Positions 8,045 to 16,501 of a stretch of DNA of 64,000 nucleotides are shown piece by piece. The first letter of the stretch is position 1. Every line of letters starts with the position of its first letter. A program made the position numbers and the translations under genes. This DNA comes from Magnetospirillum sp. 64-120. Lineage in GTDB: Bacteria; Pseudomonadota; Alphaproteobacteria; Rhodospirillales; Magnetospirillaceae. The notes beneath the pieces were generated by a model. That model ran no database searches. It had not been told where the DNA came from and saw nothing but the letters and a program-made list of their open reading frames with translations. The stretch covers positions 124,001 to 188,000 of the forward strand of contig MKVK01000014.1 in NCBI GenBank assembly GCA_001898825.1, written 5' to 3'.

Positions 8045-8632
8045 TTAGAATTCCTCGAAATTTGGCAGCGGCGGCGCCGCCACGCCATCGGGCAAAGGAC
8101 GGGTGTCGTCCCCCAGTACGCGGTGCATGATGACCACGTCGACCCAGCGGCCGAATTTCAGCCCGACGCCACGCAGCACGCCTTCCTGACGGAAGCCCAG
8201 GGACCGATGCAGGCCGATGGAGCCCTGGTTGGCGGAATCGCCGATCACCGCGATCATCCGGCGATAGCCCAGATCGGCGCAGCGATCGATCAGCGCCCCC
8301 AGCAACGCCTTGCCCACCCCCCGGCGTTGGACGAAGGGGGCGACATAGATGCTGTCCTCGACCGTATAGCGATAAGCCGAGCGCGGACGCCACGGCCCGG
8401 CATAGGTATAGCCCAGGACCTCGCCGTCTTCTTCCGCCACCAGATACGGCAGGTTGCGGGCCTCGACCTCGTCACGGCGGCGGCGCATCTCGGCCAGCGA
8501 CGGAACCTCTTCCTCGAAGGAAGCCGCCGTGCGGGTGACGTAATAAGAATAGATGGACAGCACCTGGTCCATGTCGTCGGGCGTCGCCGGGCGAATCCGC
8601 ACCGACAAGGGCGACTGGCTGGGTATGGTCAT
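8045..8632 (-). CDS. GNAT N-acetyltransferase, phosphinothricin/methionine-sulfoximine acetyltransferase-like
   Basis: This 195-residue acetyl-CoA-dependent enzyme has the N-terminal IRPATPDDMDQVLSIYSYYV segment and a TAASFEEEVP motif typical of the PAT/MddA group. The acetyl-CoA loop is VQRRGVGKALL (the Q/RxxGxG/A motif), followed by IGDSANQGSIGLHRSLGF. The group acetylates small amino-acid analogues such as methionine sulfoximine or phosphinothricin; the natural substrate here is unknown. Its ATG overlaps the stop of the upstream N-formylglutamate amidohydrolase by four bases, so they are translationally coupled. Confidence 0.88.
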   Translation of the reverse strand: MTIPSQSPLSVRIRPATPDDMDQVLSIYSYYVTRTAASFEEEVPSLAEMRRRRDEVEARNLPYLVAEEDGEVLGYTYAGPWRPRSAYRYTVEDSIYVAPFVQRRGVGKALLGALIDRCADLGYRRMIAVIGDSANQGSIGLHRSLGFRQEGVLRGVGLKFGRWVDVVIMHRVLGDDTRPLPDGVAAPPLPNFEEF

Positions 8633-9513
8633 GGGAACGGCTTCTCCCGCGTCAGCGCCGCCAGACCGGCGACGACACCGCTGAGATCGGCGGCCAGGCG
8701 GTCGAATCCCTGATGACGCGTGTGGTCGGTCTCGTTCATGTAAAGGGCGCGGCTGATCTCGATCTGCACCGCGTGGCAGCCCTGGCGCGGCTGGCCGTAA
8801 TGGCGGGTGGTGAAGCCGCCGGCATAAGGGGTGTTGCGTACCACCCGGTACCCACGACTTTTGAAGCCGTCCTCGATGCAGGCGACGATGTCGCCGGCGG
8901 CCGAGGCGCCATAGCAGTCCCCCAACACCACGTCCGCCCCGCCCCCCCCCGGCAGGCCGTCGGCCGGGGCGCTGGACGCCGGCATGGAATGGCAGTCCAC
9001 CAGAACCACCCAGCCGAACTGACGCTGGGTTTCCTCCACCAGTTCGCGCAGCCGCTGATGATAGGGACGGTAATAGGACCCGATGCGGCGCTCGATCTCG
9101 GACACCGGCAGCCGGCCCGCATAGATTTCCGCCCCCGAGGCCACCACCTTGGGAATGGTGCCAAGACCGGCGACGACCCGCGGCGAGCGGGTGTTGGCCG
9201 CTTCGGGCAAACGGCCGGCGAACATGGCCGGATCCAGTTCATAGGGCTCGCGGTTGGGGTCGCAAAAGGCGCGTGGGAACAACGCCGCCAGCAACGGCGC
9301 CCCATGGTCGGCCGCGCAGGCGAACAATTCGTCGACGAAGGAATCCTCGCTGCGGCGCAAGGCTTGCGGATCAAGGCGCGAGGAAGCGATGAAATCAGCG
9401 GAATAATCGCGCCCGGAATGGGGCGAGGAAAACACCAAAGGCACCGTCTGCCGGGGGGGCGACAGCACGGTGAACACCTGGGCAGGGTCGGCTGTAGGCG
9501 CTCGATATTCCAT
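8629..9513 (-). CDS. N-formylglutamate amidohydrolase family protein
   Basis: The 294-residue enzyme belongs to the FGase family, metal-dependent deformylases known from histidine degradation. The metal-binding region LVFSSPHSGRDY and the LVDCHSMPA motif are both present, as is a late HAVQIEISRALYM segment. No other hut gene is nearby, so a role outside histidine catabolism is possible. It is the first gene of a two-gene unit with the GNAT acetyltransferase. The gene is divergent from tRNA-Val with a gap of about 130 bases that must hold both promoters. Confidence 0.88.
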   Translation of the reverse strand: MEYRAPTADPAQVFTVLSPPRQTVPLVFSSPHSGRDYSADFIASSRLDPQALRRSEDSFVDELFACAADHGAPLLAALFPRAFCDPNREPYELDPAMFAGRLPEAANTRSPRVVAGLGTIPKVVASGAEIYAGRLPVSEIERRIGSYYRPYHQRLRELVEETQRQFGWVVLVDCHSMPASSAPADGLPGGGGADVVLGDCYGASAAGDIVACIEDGFKSRGYRVVRNTPYAGGFTTRHYGQPRQGCHAVQIEISRALYMNETDHTRHQGFDRLAADLSGVVAGLAALTREKPFP

Positions 9514-9645
9514 CTCTTCGGTTTAGCAGGTTGCGCGCCAACTGTCACAACAGAGTTCGGCGAAAAAAAACCGCAACAGAGGGGTTGCCAAGCCTGCCAA
9601 AAGCAGTTAAAAGCACGGCCCTCAGCCACGAACGCCGTGACTGAC

Positions 9646-9720
9646 GGGCGGTTAGCTCAGCGGTAGAGCACTACCTTGACATGGTAGGGGTCACAAGTTC
9701 GATCCTTGTACCGCCCACCA
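9646..9720 (+). tRNA. tRNA-Val (GAC)
   Basis: The 75-base cloverleaf has acceptor arms GGGCGGT and ACCGCCC, D arm GCTC/GAGC, anticodon stem CTACC/GGTAG around TTGACAT (anticodon GAC), and T arm ACAAG-TTCGATC-CTTGT. The 3' CCA is encoded. Confidence 0.97.
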
Positions 9721-9722
9721 CC

Positions 9723-9757
9723 GAAGGCCCTGGGGAAACCCAGGGCCTTCGTCCGTT
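9723..9757 (+). terminator. Terminator hairpin after tRNA-Val
   Basis: A perfect 12-base-pair stem GAAGGCCCTGGG/CCCAGGGCCTTC with a GAAA loop lies three bases after the tRNA. The T tract that follows is weak (GTCCGTTT). Confidence 0.8.
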
Positions 9758-9870
9758 TCAGCCCCTCCCCATCATCATACAAAAAGCGACCACCCCGCGC
9801 CGGCATGACGCCCCGCGTCCACTTCGGATGCTGCGGTTTAATCCAATGACAGCAAGGGATTGGCTATTAA

Positions 9871-9886
9871 TCTATATCACTATAGA
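9871..9886. promoter_or_regulatory. Palindrome 1 of the sulfate operon leader (TCTATA-N4-TATAGA)
   Basis: A perfect dyad with six-base arms and a TCAC centre. It lies nine bases upstream of a TTGACA hexamer (9895-9900), which is the usual place for an activator site. The same dyad recurs at 10165-10180. Confidence 0.6.
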
Positions 9887-9894
9887 TTTTAATA

Positions 9895-9923
9895 TTGACA
9901 CCCTGCGCCAAACTAGCCATTAA
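9895..9923 (+). promoter_or_regulatory. Candidate promoter of the sulfate operon leader
   Basis: TTGACA at 9895-9900 is followed after 17 bases by CATTAA (9918-9923), a weak -10. A weak -10 beside an upstream dyad fits activator-dependent transcription. Confidence 0.45.
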
Positions 9924-9957
9924 TCTAATCAATCGTAGCTTTCAGAGAGATTGCCTG

Positions 9958-10110
9958 ATGGGCTGGCTGATCATCGAAGATTTGAAAAAGACAGCATTGG
10001 CTACCGCCTTGGCGCTGACCCTGGCAACCCTGATCGCCGCCGTTATCCCCGGCGCCCGCGCCGACCAGGATTCCCCTCACCAGGGCAGTGAACAAGCGCC
10101 TCGCCCCTGA
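9958..10110 (+). CDS. Micro-ORF, hydrophobic leader peptide ahead of the sulfate operon
   Basis: This 50-residue frame starts at the ATG at 9958, with a purine-rich AGAGAGA stretch a few bases upstream. It encodes a charged N-terminal segment (EDLKK), a hydrophobic stretch of about 20 residues rich in Ala and Leu, and a short polar tail after a GARAD signal-peptidase-like site. It could be a small membrane or exported peptide. It sits between palindrome 1 and a terminator that precedes sbp, so it may be a leader ORF in an attenuation arrangement. There is no Cys or Met run that would make a classic amino-acid attenuator. I do not recognise a family. Confidence 0.5.
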   Translation: MGWLIIEDLKKTALATALALTLATLIAAVIPGARADQDSPHQGSEQAPRP

Positions 10111-10120
10111 ACCGGAACTC

Positions 10121-10152
10121 AAGCGGCACCCCTGGGGTTGGCCGCTTTTTCT
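10121..10152 (+). terminator. Terminator between the leader ORF and sbp
   Basis: The stem AAGCGGC (10121-10127) with GCCGCTT (10141-10147) encloses an inner CCCC/GGGG pairing and is followed by T residues. It lies only ten bases after the micro-ORF stop and 55 bases before the sbp start. Confidence 0.8.
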
Positions 10153-10164
10153 CGGCCCAATTAG

Positions 10165-10180
10165 TCTATATATCTATAGA
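10165..10180. promoter_or_regulatory. Palindrome 2 of the sulfate operon leader (TCTATA-N4-TATAGA)
   Basis: It has the same six-base arms and four-base spacer as the dyad at 9871-9886. It lies 25 bases before the sbp ATG, downstream of the terminator. It is followed by a GGAGGAG ribosome site at 10194-10200. Confidence 0.6.
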
Positions 10181-10205
10181 TTTTTATTGTAATGGAGGAG
10201 ACATC

Positions 10206-11213
10206 ATGTCTGGCAAACGCTTTCCGCTCTTGCTGGCCGCCGCCCTGTCCCTGGCGGCCACCTCGGCCTGGGCCGACGAAGCCAAGACCTTGCTGAACGT
10301 GTCCTATGACCCGACGCGCGAGCTTTACCAGGAATTCAACGCCGCCTTTGCCAAGGACTGGCAGACCAAGACCGGGCAACCGGTGAAGGTCAACCAGTCC
10401 CACGGCGGGTCGGGCAAGCAGGCTCGCGCCGTCATCGACGGGCTGGAAGCCGACGTGGTCACCCTGGCCCTGGCCTATGACATCGACGCCATCGCCGAAA
10501 AGGCCAAGACCATCAACGCCGATTGGCAAAACCGGCTGGCCTACAACTCGGCGCCCTACACCTCGACCATCGTCTTCCTGGTCAGGAAGGGCAACCCGAA
10601 GGGCATCAAGGATTGGGACGACCTGACCAAGCCGGGCGTCCAGGTGATCACCCCCAATCCCAAGACCTCGGGCGGGGCGCGTTGGAACCATCTGGCCGCC
10701 TGGGGTTATGCGCTGAACAAATGGAACAACGATCCGGCCAAGGCCGAAGACTTTCTGACCGCCATCTACAAGAACGTGCCGGTGCTGGATTCGGGGGCGC
10801 GCGGCGCGCTGACCACCTTCGCCCAGCGCGGCATCGGCGACGTTTTCCTGTCGTGGGAAAACGAAGCCATCCTGGCCAACCGGGAATTCGGCGACGGGTT
10901 CGAAACCGTGGTGCCGTCCCTGTCCATCCTGGCCGAACCGCCGGTCGCCGTGGTCGACAAGGTGGTGGACCGGCACGGCACCCGCGCCCAGGCCGAGGCT
11001 TACGTGAAGTTCCTGTACAGCAGCCAAGGCCAGGAAATCGCCGCCCGAAACCATTACCGGCCGCGTGATCCCGAAGTGGCGAAGAAATACGCCACCGACT
11101 TCCCCAGTGTCCGGCTGTTCACCATCAACGACGTGTTCGGCGGCTGGCAGAAGGCGCAAAAGGAACACTTCGCCGATGGCGGCATCTTCGACCGCATCAT
11201 CGCCAAGAAGTAA
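10206..11213 (+). CDS. sbp: Periplasmic sulfate-binding protein
   Basis: The 335-residue protein captures sulfate in the periplasm for the CysTWA transporter. Residues 1-23 are a signal peptide ending in AWA. The mature part begins with [13 protein letters not shown] and contains [23 protein letters not shown] and [14 protein letters not shown], which match Sbp more closely than the thiosulfate-binding CysP. A strong GGAGGAG ribosome site precedes the ATG. It leads sbp-cysT-cysW-cysA with one-base or overlapping junctions. Its leader contains a terminator and a palindrome, suggesting strong regulation by sulfur supply. Confidence 0.95.
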   Translation: MSGKRFPLLLAAALSLAATSAWADEAKTLLNVSYDPTRELYQEFNAAFAKDWQTKTGQPVKVNQSHGGSGKQARAVIDGLEADVVTLALAYDIDAIAEKAKTINADWQNRLAYNSAPYTSTIVFLVRKGNPKGIKDWDDLTKPGVQVITPNPKTSGGARWNHLAAWGYALNKWNNDPAKAEDFLTAIYKNVPVLDSGARGALTTFAQRGIGDVFLSWENEAILANREFGDGFETVVPSLSILAEPPVAVVDKVVDRHGTRAQAEAYVKFLYSSQGQEIAARNHYRPRDPEVAKKYATDFPSVRLFTINDVFGGWQKAQKEHFADGGIFDRIIAKK

Positions 11214-11214
11214 G

Positions 11215-12045
11215 ATGATGGCCCGCCCCCCCAACCTTCGCGTCATCCCAGGGTTCGACACCACCCTGGGACTGACCCTTGCCCTGTTGTCCCTGGTGGT
11301 GCTGCTGCCCCTGGCCGCCCTGGTGCTGAAGGCGGCCGGCCTGGGCGTCGCGCAATGGCTGGCCATCGTCACCGACCCCCGGGTGCTGGCGTCGTTCCGC
11401 CTGTCTTTCGGCGGCGCCGCCATCGCCGCCGGGCTGAACGGCATCTTCGGCCTGCTGGTGGCCTGGGTTCTGGTGCGCTACCGCTTTCCCGGCCGCAAAC
11501 TGGTGGACGCCTTCATCGACCTGCCCTTCGCCCTGCCCACCGCCGTGGCCGGCATCGCGCTGACCGCCCTTTACGCCCCCAATGGCTGGGTTGGCCAGTT
11601 CCTGCCGTTCAAGGTGGCGTTCACGCCCTTGGGCGCCATGCTGGCCATGGTGTTCATCGGCATCCCCTTCGTGGTCCGCACCGTCGAGCCGGTGTTGCAG
11701 GATCTGGAATCTGAGCTTGAGGAAGCCGCCGCCTGCCTGGGGGCCAGCCGCGCCCAAACCTTTGCCCGGGTGATCCTGCCCGTCATCGCCCCGGCGTTGT
11801 TGACCGGCATCTCGCTGGCCTTCGCCCGCGCTGTGGGCGAATACGGATCGGTGATCTTCATCGCCGGCAACATGCCGGGAGTGTCGGAAATCGCGCCGTT
11901 GCTGATCGTCACCAAGCTGGAACAGTTCGACTACGTGGGCGCCACCGCCATCGCCACCCTGATGCTGGGCCTGTCCTTCGCGCTGTTGCTGGCGATCAAC
12001 CTTTTGCAGAAATGGAACCGCCAACGGATGGGAGCGGCGTCATGA
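11215..12045 (+). CDS. cysT: Sulfate ABC transporter permease CysT
   Basis: A 276-residue inner-membrane permease with about six hydrophobic segments. The inner-membrane loop that docks on the ATPase reads [21 protein letters not shown], the EAA motif of ABC importers. The start is the first of two adjacent ATG codons (11215, 11218), one base after the sbp stop. It pairs with CysW to form the sulfate channel. It ends in an ATGA overlap with cysW. Confidence 0.94.
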   Translation: MMARPPNLRVIPGFDTTLGLTLALLSLVVLLPLAALVLKAAGLGVAQWLAIVTDPRVLASFRLSFGGAAIAAGLNGIFGLLVAWVLVRYRFPGRKLVDAFIDLPFALPTAVAGIALTALYAPNGWVGQFLPFKVAFTPLGAMLAMVFIGIPFVVRTVEPVLQDLESELEEAAACLGASRAQTFARVILPVIAPALLTGISLAFARAVGEYGSVIFIAGNMPGVSEIAPLLIVTKLEQFDYVGATAIATLMLGLSFALLLAINLLQKWNRQRMGAAS

Positions 12046-12887
12046 GCAACCACCCGGCCATCCGTGACCCGGCCTGGGTGCGCGTCGCACTGATCGCCGC
12101 CGCCCTGGCTTTCCTGGGCCTGTTCCTGGTCCTGCCCCTGGCCGCCGTTCTGGCCGAGGCGCTGCGCAAGGGCCTGGACTCCTATGCCCGGGCGCTGGCC
12201 GCCCCCGACACCCTGGCCGCCATCCGCCTGACCCTGCTGGTCGCCGCCATCGCCGTACCGGTGAACGTGGTCTTCGGGCTGTCGGCCAGTTGGGCCATCG
12301 CCAAGTTCGACTTTCGCGGCAAGGCCTTGCTGGTGTCGTTCATCGACCTGCCGTTCTCGGTCTCGCCGGTGATTTCGGGGCTGATCTACGTGCTGCTGTT
12401 CGGTGCCCAGGGGGTGTTGGGACCTTGGCTGGCGGAACACGACGTCAAGATCGTCTTCGCCATTCCCGGCATCGTCCTGGCCACCATCTTCGTCACCTTC
12501 CCCTTCGTCGCCCGCGAGCTGATCCCCCTGATGGAGGAACAGGGCCGCGACGAGGAAGAAGCCGCCCTGACCCTGGGGGCCGGCGGACTGCGCACCCTGT
12601 GGTCGGTGACCCTGCCCAACGTCAAATGGGGCCTGCTTTACGGCGTGTTGCTGTGCAACGCCCGCGCCATGGGCGAGTTCGGTGCCGTGTCGGTGGTGTC
12701 GGGCCACATTCGCGGCCTGACCAACACCATGCCCCTGCATGTGGAGATTCTTTACAATGAATACGATTTCGTCGGCGCCTTCGCCGTCGCCTCGCTCCTG
12801 GCCCTGCTCGCCCTTGTCACCCTTGGCGCCAAAAGCGCCCTGGAATGGGTCCACCGCGACCAGCTTGCCGCCACGCGAAGGCACTGA
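12042..12887 (+). CDS. cysW: Sulfate ABC transporter permease CysW
   Basis: A 281-residue inner-membrane permease, partner of CysT. It has six hydrophobic segments and the docking loop [22 protein letters not shown]. The segment [15 protein letters not shown] is typical of CysW. Its ATG at 12042 overlaps the cysT stop. It is followed after four bases by cysA. Confidence 0.94.
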   Translation: MSNHPAIRDPAWVRVALIAAALAFLGLFLVLPLAAVLAEALRKGLDSYARALAAPDTLAAIRLTLLVAAIAVPVNVVFGLSASWAIAKFDFRGKALLVSFIDLPFSVSPVISGLIYVLLFGAQGVLGPWLAEHDVKIVFAIPGIVLATIFVTFPFVARELIPLMEEQGRDEEEAALTLGAGGLRTLWSVTLPNVKWGLLYGVLLCNARAMGEFGAVSVVSGHIRGLTNTMPLHVEILYNEYDFVGAFAVASLLALLALVTLGAKSALEWVHRDQLAATRRH

Positions 12888-12891
12888 ACCG

Positions 12892-13923
12892 ATGATCGAC
12901 ATCAGCAATCTGTCCAAGCGTTTCGGCGCCTTCGCCGCCCTGGACGACGTATCCTTGCGCATCACGCCCGGCAAGCTGGTGGCGCTGTTGGGGCCGTCGG
13001 GATCGGGCAAGACCACGCTGTTGCGCATCCTGGCCGGTCTGGACCATGCGGATGGCGGCGCGGTGCAACTGAACGGGCTGGATGCGGGAACACTGAAAAC
13101 CCGCGACCGTCGGGTCGGCTTCGTCTTCCAGCATTACGCCCTGTTCCGCCACATGAGCGTCGCCGACAACGTCGCCTTCGGCCTGAAGGTCAAGAAAGGT
13201 CCCGACAAGCCCAACAAGGCGCAGATCGCCGAAACGGTCGGCCAATTGCTGGATCTGGTGCAACTGACCGGCCTGGCCGGACGCTATCCGCAGCAACTGT
13301 CGGGCGGACAGCGCCAGCGCGTCGCCCTGGCCCGCGCCCTGGCGGTGGAACCCCGCCTGCTGCTGCTGGACGAACCCTTCGGCGCGCTCGACGCCCAGGT
13401 GCGCAAGGACCTGCGGCGCTGGCTGCGCCGTCTGCACGACGACATGGGACTGACCAGCGTCTTCGTCACCCACGACCAGGAAGAAGCCCTGGAACTGGCC
13501 GACGAAGTGGTGGTGATGAACAAGGGCCGCGTCGAACAGGTGGGCAGCCCGGCCGACATCTACGACAACCCGGCGACGCCTTTCGTCTTCCAGTTCCTGG
13601 GCAACGCCAACCGGTTGGATGCCGTGGTCAGGGGCGGCCGTGCCCTGGTCGGACCGTGGACCGCCGACGCCCCGGACATCGCCGACGGCCCGGCCGTCGC
13701 CTTCGTCCGCCCCCACGACCTGGACGTGGTGCCGGGCGGCGACCACGCCATTATCCGCCATCAGGTGGTTCTGGGACCGACCGTGCGGCTGGACCTGGTG
13801 CTGGATGACGACATAACGGCGGAAGCGATCATCGACCGCGAATCCCATGCCCGGTTGAACCTGCGAACCGGCGACCGCATCGGATTGCAGGCCCGCCGCA
13901 TCGCCGTCTTCGCCGCCCCGTGA
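12892..13923 (+). CDS. cysA: Sulfate/thiosulfate import ATP-binding protein CysA
   Basis: A 343-residue cytoplasmic ATPase that powers CysTW. Walker A is GPSGSGKTT, the Q loop is FVFQHYALF, the signature is [15 protein letters not shown], Walker B is [12 protein letters not shown] and the switch His is in [10 protein letters not shown]. The C-terminal part (about residues 240-343) is the CysA regulatory domain. The start ATG at 12892 ([11 protein letters not shown]) follows the cysW stop by four bases. The longer frame from 12739 belongs to cysW read in another frame. Confidence 0.95.
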   Translation: MIDISNLSKRFGAFAALDDVSLRITPGKLVALLGPSGSGKTTLLRILAGLDHADGGAVQLNGLDAGTLKTRDRRVGFVFQHYALFRHMSVADNVAFGLKVKKGPDKPNKAQIAETVGQLLDLVQLTGLAGRYPQQLSGGQRQRVALARALAVEPRLLLLDEPFGALDAQVRKDLRRWLRRLHDDMGLTSVFVTHDQEEALELADEVVVMNKGRVEQVGSPADIYDNPATPFVFQFLGNANRLDAVVRGGRALVGPWTADAPDIADGPAVAFVRPHDLDVVPGGDHAIIRHQVVLGPTVRLDLVLDDDITAEAIIDRESHARLNLRTGDRIGLQARRIAVFAAP

Positions 13924-13925
13924 AT

Positions 13926-13956
13926 GAAAAAAGGCCGCCCGGTTGCCCGGGCGGCC
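13926..13956 (-). terminator. Terminator of the OFA transporter gene
   Basis: A perfect ten-base-pair stem GGCCGCCCGG/CCGGGCGGCC (13933-13942, 13947-13956) with a TTGC loop. The A-run to its left reads as a U tract on the minus strand, so it mainly serves the minus-strand gene. Confidence 0.9.
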
Positions 13957-13975
13957 AGTTGTTCAGGCTCAGGGA

Positions 13976-15628
13976 TCAGCGGAACAGCAAAGCGGTCTTT
14001 TGCAAGGTGATCCAGATGCCCCAGGCCAGGGGCACCCACACCACCGCCCAAGCCAGGGTCACCTTCCAGGAATGCTTGACCTCTTCGGCCAGGGCTTCCA
14101 CGTCGGCGACGAAATGCTGGTGGGTGTCGTCGGCGATCTTCTTTTCCTCGGCCAGTTCCTCGTCAGACATGTGGTGTTCCTCGGCCACCGAGGTCACCAG
14201 CCAGTTGCAGACGAAGCCCAGGGCCAACAGACCAGCCAGGATGTACATGGTGATGTTGTAGACGTCGGCGCGGGCGACGCCGTGTTCCAACTGGTATTCA
14301 CGGATGTAGTTGACCAGAACCGGACCCAGCACGCCCGCCGTCGACCACGCGGTCAGCAGACGGCCATGGATGGCGCCCACCATCTTGGTGCCGAACATGT
14401 CGGCCAGATAGGCGGGAACGGTGGCGAAGCCGCCGCCATACATGGACAAGATGATGCAGAACATCAGCACGAACAGCACCAGGGCGCCGGCTTGGGACGC
14501 GAACGGCACCGAGGCGTAAAGCAGGATGCCCAGCGCGAAGAAGACGAAATAGGTGTTCTTGCGCCCCAGCTTGTCCGACAGCGACGCCCAGAAGAAGCGA
14601 CCGCCGATGTTGAACAGCGACAACAGCCCGGTGAAGCCGGCGGCCACCGCGGCGATCTGGCCCTTTTGCGCGGCGGTCAGATCGTTGAAGGCGACATCCA
14701 GACCGATCAGCTTGCCGCCGAAGACTTCCTGCAGCAGCGGCGAAGCCATGCCCAGGATGCCGATGCCGGCGGTGACGTTCAGGCACAGAACCGCCCACAC
14801 CAGCCAGAACTGCTTGGTGCGCCAGGCGACGTTCAGATGGACATGCTTGTCGGTGATCATCGACTTCGACTTGTCCGGCGCCGGGGGCGTCCACCCGGCG
14901 GGCTTCCAGTTCTCGGCCGGAACCCGATAACCCAAAGCACCGCCCATCATGAAGACGAAGTAGATGGCGGCCAGACAGACGAAGGTTTCCCACACGCCCA
15001 CCGAAGTGGGGCTGGCGAAGTACTTCATCAGGCCGTCGGCCAAGGGGGCACCGATCATGGCGCCGCCGCCGAAGCCCATGATGGCCATGCCGGTGGCCAT
15101 GCCGCGACGGTCGGGGAACCACTTGATCAGGGTCGAGACCGGCGAGATGTAGCCCAGACCCAGGCCGATGCCGCCGATGACGCCCGAGCCCAGCCACAGC
15201 ATCCAGATCTGGTGGGTATAGACCCCAAGCGCCGAAATCAGCAGACCGCCGCACCAGCAGCAGGCGGCGACCACGCCGGCCTTGCGCGGACCGGCCTTTT
15301 CCAGCCAGCCGCCCCAGACCGCCGCCGACGAGCCCAGGAAGACGAAGAACAGGGTGTACATCCAGCCCAGCATGGAAATCTTCCAGTCGCAACCGGTGGC
15401 GACCATCTGCTGGAAGAAACCCATGTCGGCGGAACAGGCCAGCGGCTGGGTGATGCCGACGGCGCGCGACAGCGGCAGCCAGAACACCGAGAAGCCATAG
15501 GCCATGCCGATGCACAGATGGATGGCCAAAGCGGCCGGCGGAACCAGCCAACGATTGAAGCCGGGCTTGGCGATGGTGCGCTGACGCGACAGCATGCCCC
15601 CTGGCAATGCGATGGACGCAGTACTCAT
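13976..15628 (-). CDS. MFS transporter, oxalate/formate antiporter (OFA) family
   Basis: The 550-residue inner-membrane carrier has about 12 core spans with the OFA-type signatures GLGLGYISPVSTLIKWFPDRRG and GGRFFWASLSDKLGRKN (the MFS loop 8-9 motif). Two extra features are a long loop between the halves (PAENWKPAGWTPPAPDKSKS) and a C-terminal acidic cytoplasmic segment followed by one more hydrophobic span. It follows fdhD on the same strand with a GGGGAGG ribosome site, so it is the last gene of the formate cluster. Formate or oxalate uptake is the natural inference; OFA proteins in this position can also carry other small carboxylates. Confidence 0.85.
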   Translation of the reverse strand: MSTASIALPGGMLSRQRTIAKPGFNRWLVPPAALAIHLCIGMAYGFSVFWLPLSRAVGITQPLACSADMGFFQQMVATGCDWKISMLGWMYTLFFVFLGSSAAVWGGWLEKAGPRKAGVVAACCWCGGLLISALGVYTHQIWMLWLGSGVIGGIGLGLGYISPVSTLIKWFPDRRGMATGMAIMGFGGGAMIGAPLADGLMKYFASPTSVGVWETFVCLAAIYFVFMMGGALGYRVPAENWKPAGWTPPAPDKSKSMITDKHVHLNVAWRTKQFWLVWAVLCLNVTAGIGILGMASPLLQEVFGGKLIGLDVAFNDLTAAQKGQIAAVAAGFTGLLSLFNIGGRFFWASLSDKLGRKNTYFVFFALGILLYASVPFASQAGALVLFVLMFCIILSMYGGGFATVPAYLADMFGTKMVGAIHGRLLTAWSTAGVLGPVLVNYIREYQLEHGVARADVYNITMYILAGLLALGFVCNWLVTSVAEEHHMSDEELAEEKKIADDTHQHFVADVEALAEEVKHSWKVTLAWAVVWVPLAWGIWITLQKTALLFR

Positions 15629-15672
15629 TCTTTCGAACCTCCCCTATGGGCCGCTTTTGCCGCAGGCCTTGA

Positions 15673-16491
15673 TCACTCCAACACCACAACCGCATTCGCC
15701 TTGGCGCTGACCGCCAAGGACATGCCCACCTGCCGGGCCATGGACAGCGCCATGGTGGTGGGGGCCGACACCGACGCCAGCAGGCCAATGCCCACGTTTG
15801 CCGCTTTTTGAACCAGTTCGAACCCGCAGCGGCTGGACATGACGACAAAACCGTCGTTGTTGTCCACCCCGGCTTGCGACATGGCACCTATGAGTTTGTC
15901 GAGCGCGGTGTGCCGGCCGACGTCTTCACGCGACAGCAACACCTGGCCCAGGCGGTCGCACCAGGCGGCGCCGTGGACGGAAAAATTCCGCGCCCGCATG
16001 GGCTGATGATCGTTCAACTGTTGGAAGGCCCAGGCGATGGCGTCAGGCGCCACATCGGGGCGACGCACCTGCTTCAACGGCCGGCGCAGCGCTTCCAGCG
16101 TCTCGATGCCGCAGATGCCGCAACCGGAACGCCCCTCCATGGCCCGTCCCCGCCCCATCAGCGCGGCGGCCCGGATATTGGGGATGGTCATGCGGATGGC
16201 CAAGCCGGCCTCCAGGCGCAGAACCTCGATGTCGTCCACCTCGGCGGCGCTTTCCACCACACCTTCGGCCAGGGAAAAACCCAGGCCGAAATCTTCCAGA
16301 TCGGCGGGGCTGGCCAGCATGACAGCGAAAGAGCGGCCGTTATAGACCAGGGCGGTGGGCTCTTCTTCCGGCAGCTGCCATTCCACCACTTCCGACACCG
16401 CCACATGGCGATGGCTGACCCCCTTGACCGCCACCGAACAATCGGAGCGGCTTTCCGGGGAAGCGTCCTGTGATTGCTTGGGGGTGGTCAT
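15673..16491 (-). CDS. fdhD: Formate dehydrogenase accessory sulfurtransferase FdhD
   Basis: The 272-residue cytoplasmic protein passes sulfur from a cysteine desulfurase to the molybdenum cofactor of formate dehydrogenase, which activates the enzyme. The CGICG motif (in GRSGCGICGIETLE) carries the two conserved cysteines. The segments FSVHGAAWCD and REDVGRHTALDKLIG are family hallmarks. It starts ten bases after the fdsA stop and corresponds to fdsC of other Fds operons. The OFA transporter follows. Confidence 0.95.
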   Translation of the reverse strand: MTTPKQSQDASPESRSDCSVAVKGVSHRHVAVSEVVEWQLPEEEPTALVYNGRSFAVMLASPADLEDFGLGFSLAEGVVESAAEVDDIEVLRLEAGLAIRMTIPNIRAAALMGRGRAMEGRSGCGICGIETLEALRRPLKQVRRPDVAPDAIAWAFQQLNDHQPMRARNFSVHGAAWCDRLGQVLLSREDVGRHTALDKLIGAMSQAGVDNNDGFVVMSSRCGFELVQKAANVGIGLLASVSAPTTMALSMARQVGMSLAVSAKANAVVVLE

Positions 16492-16501
16492 GGCCGGCCT
16501 C

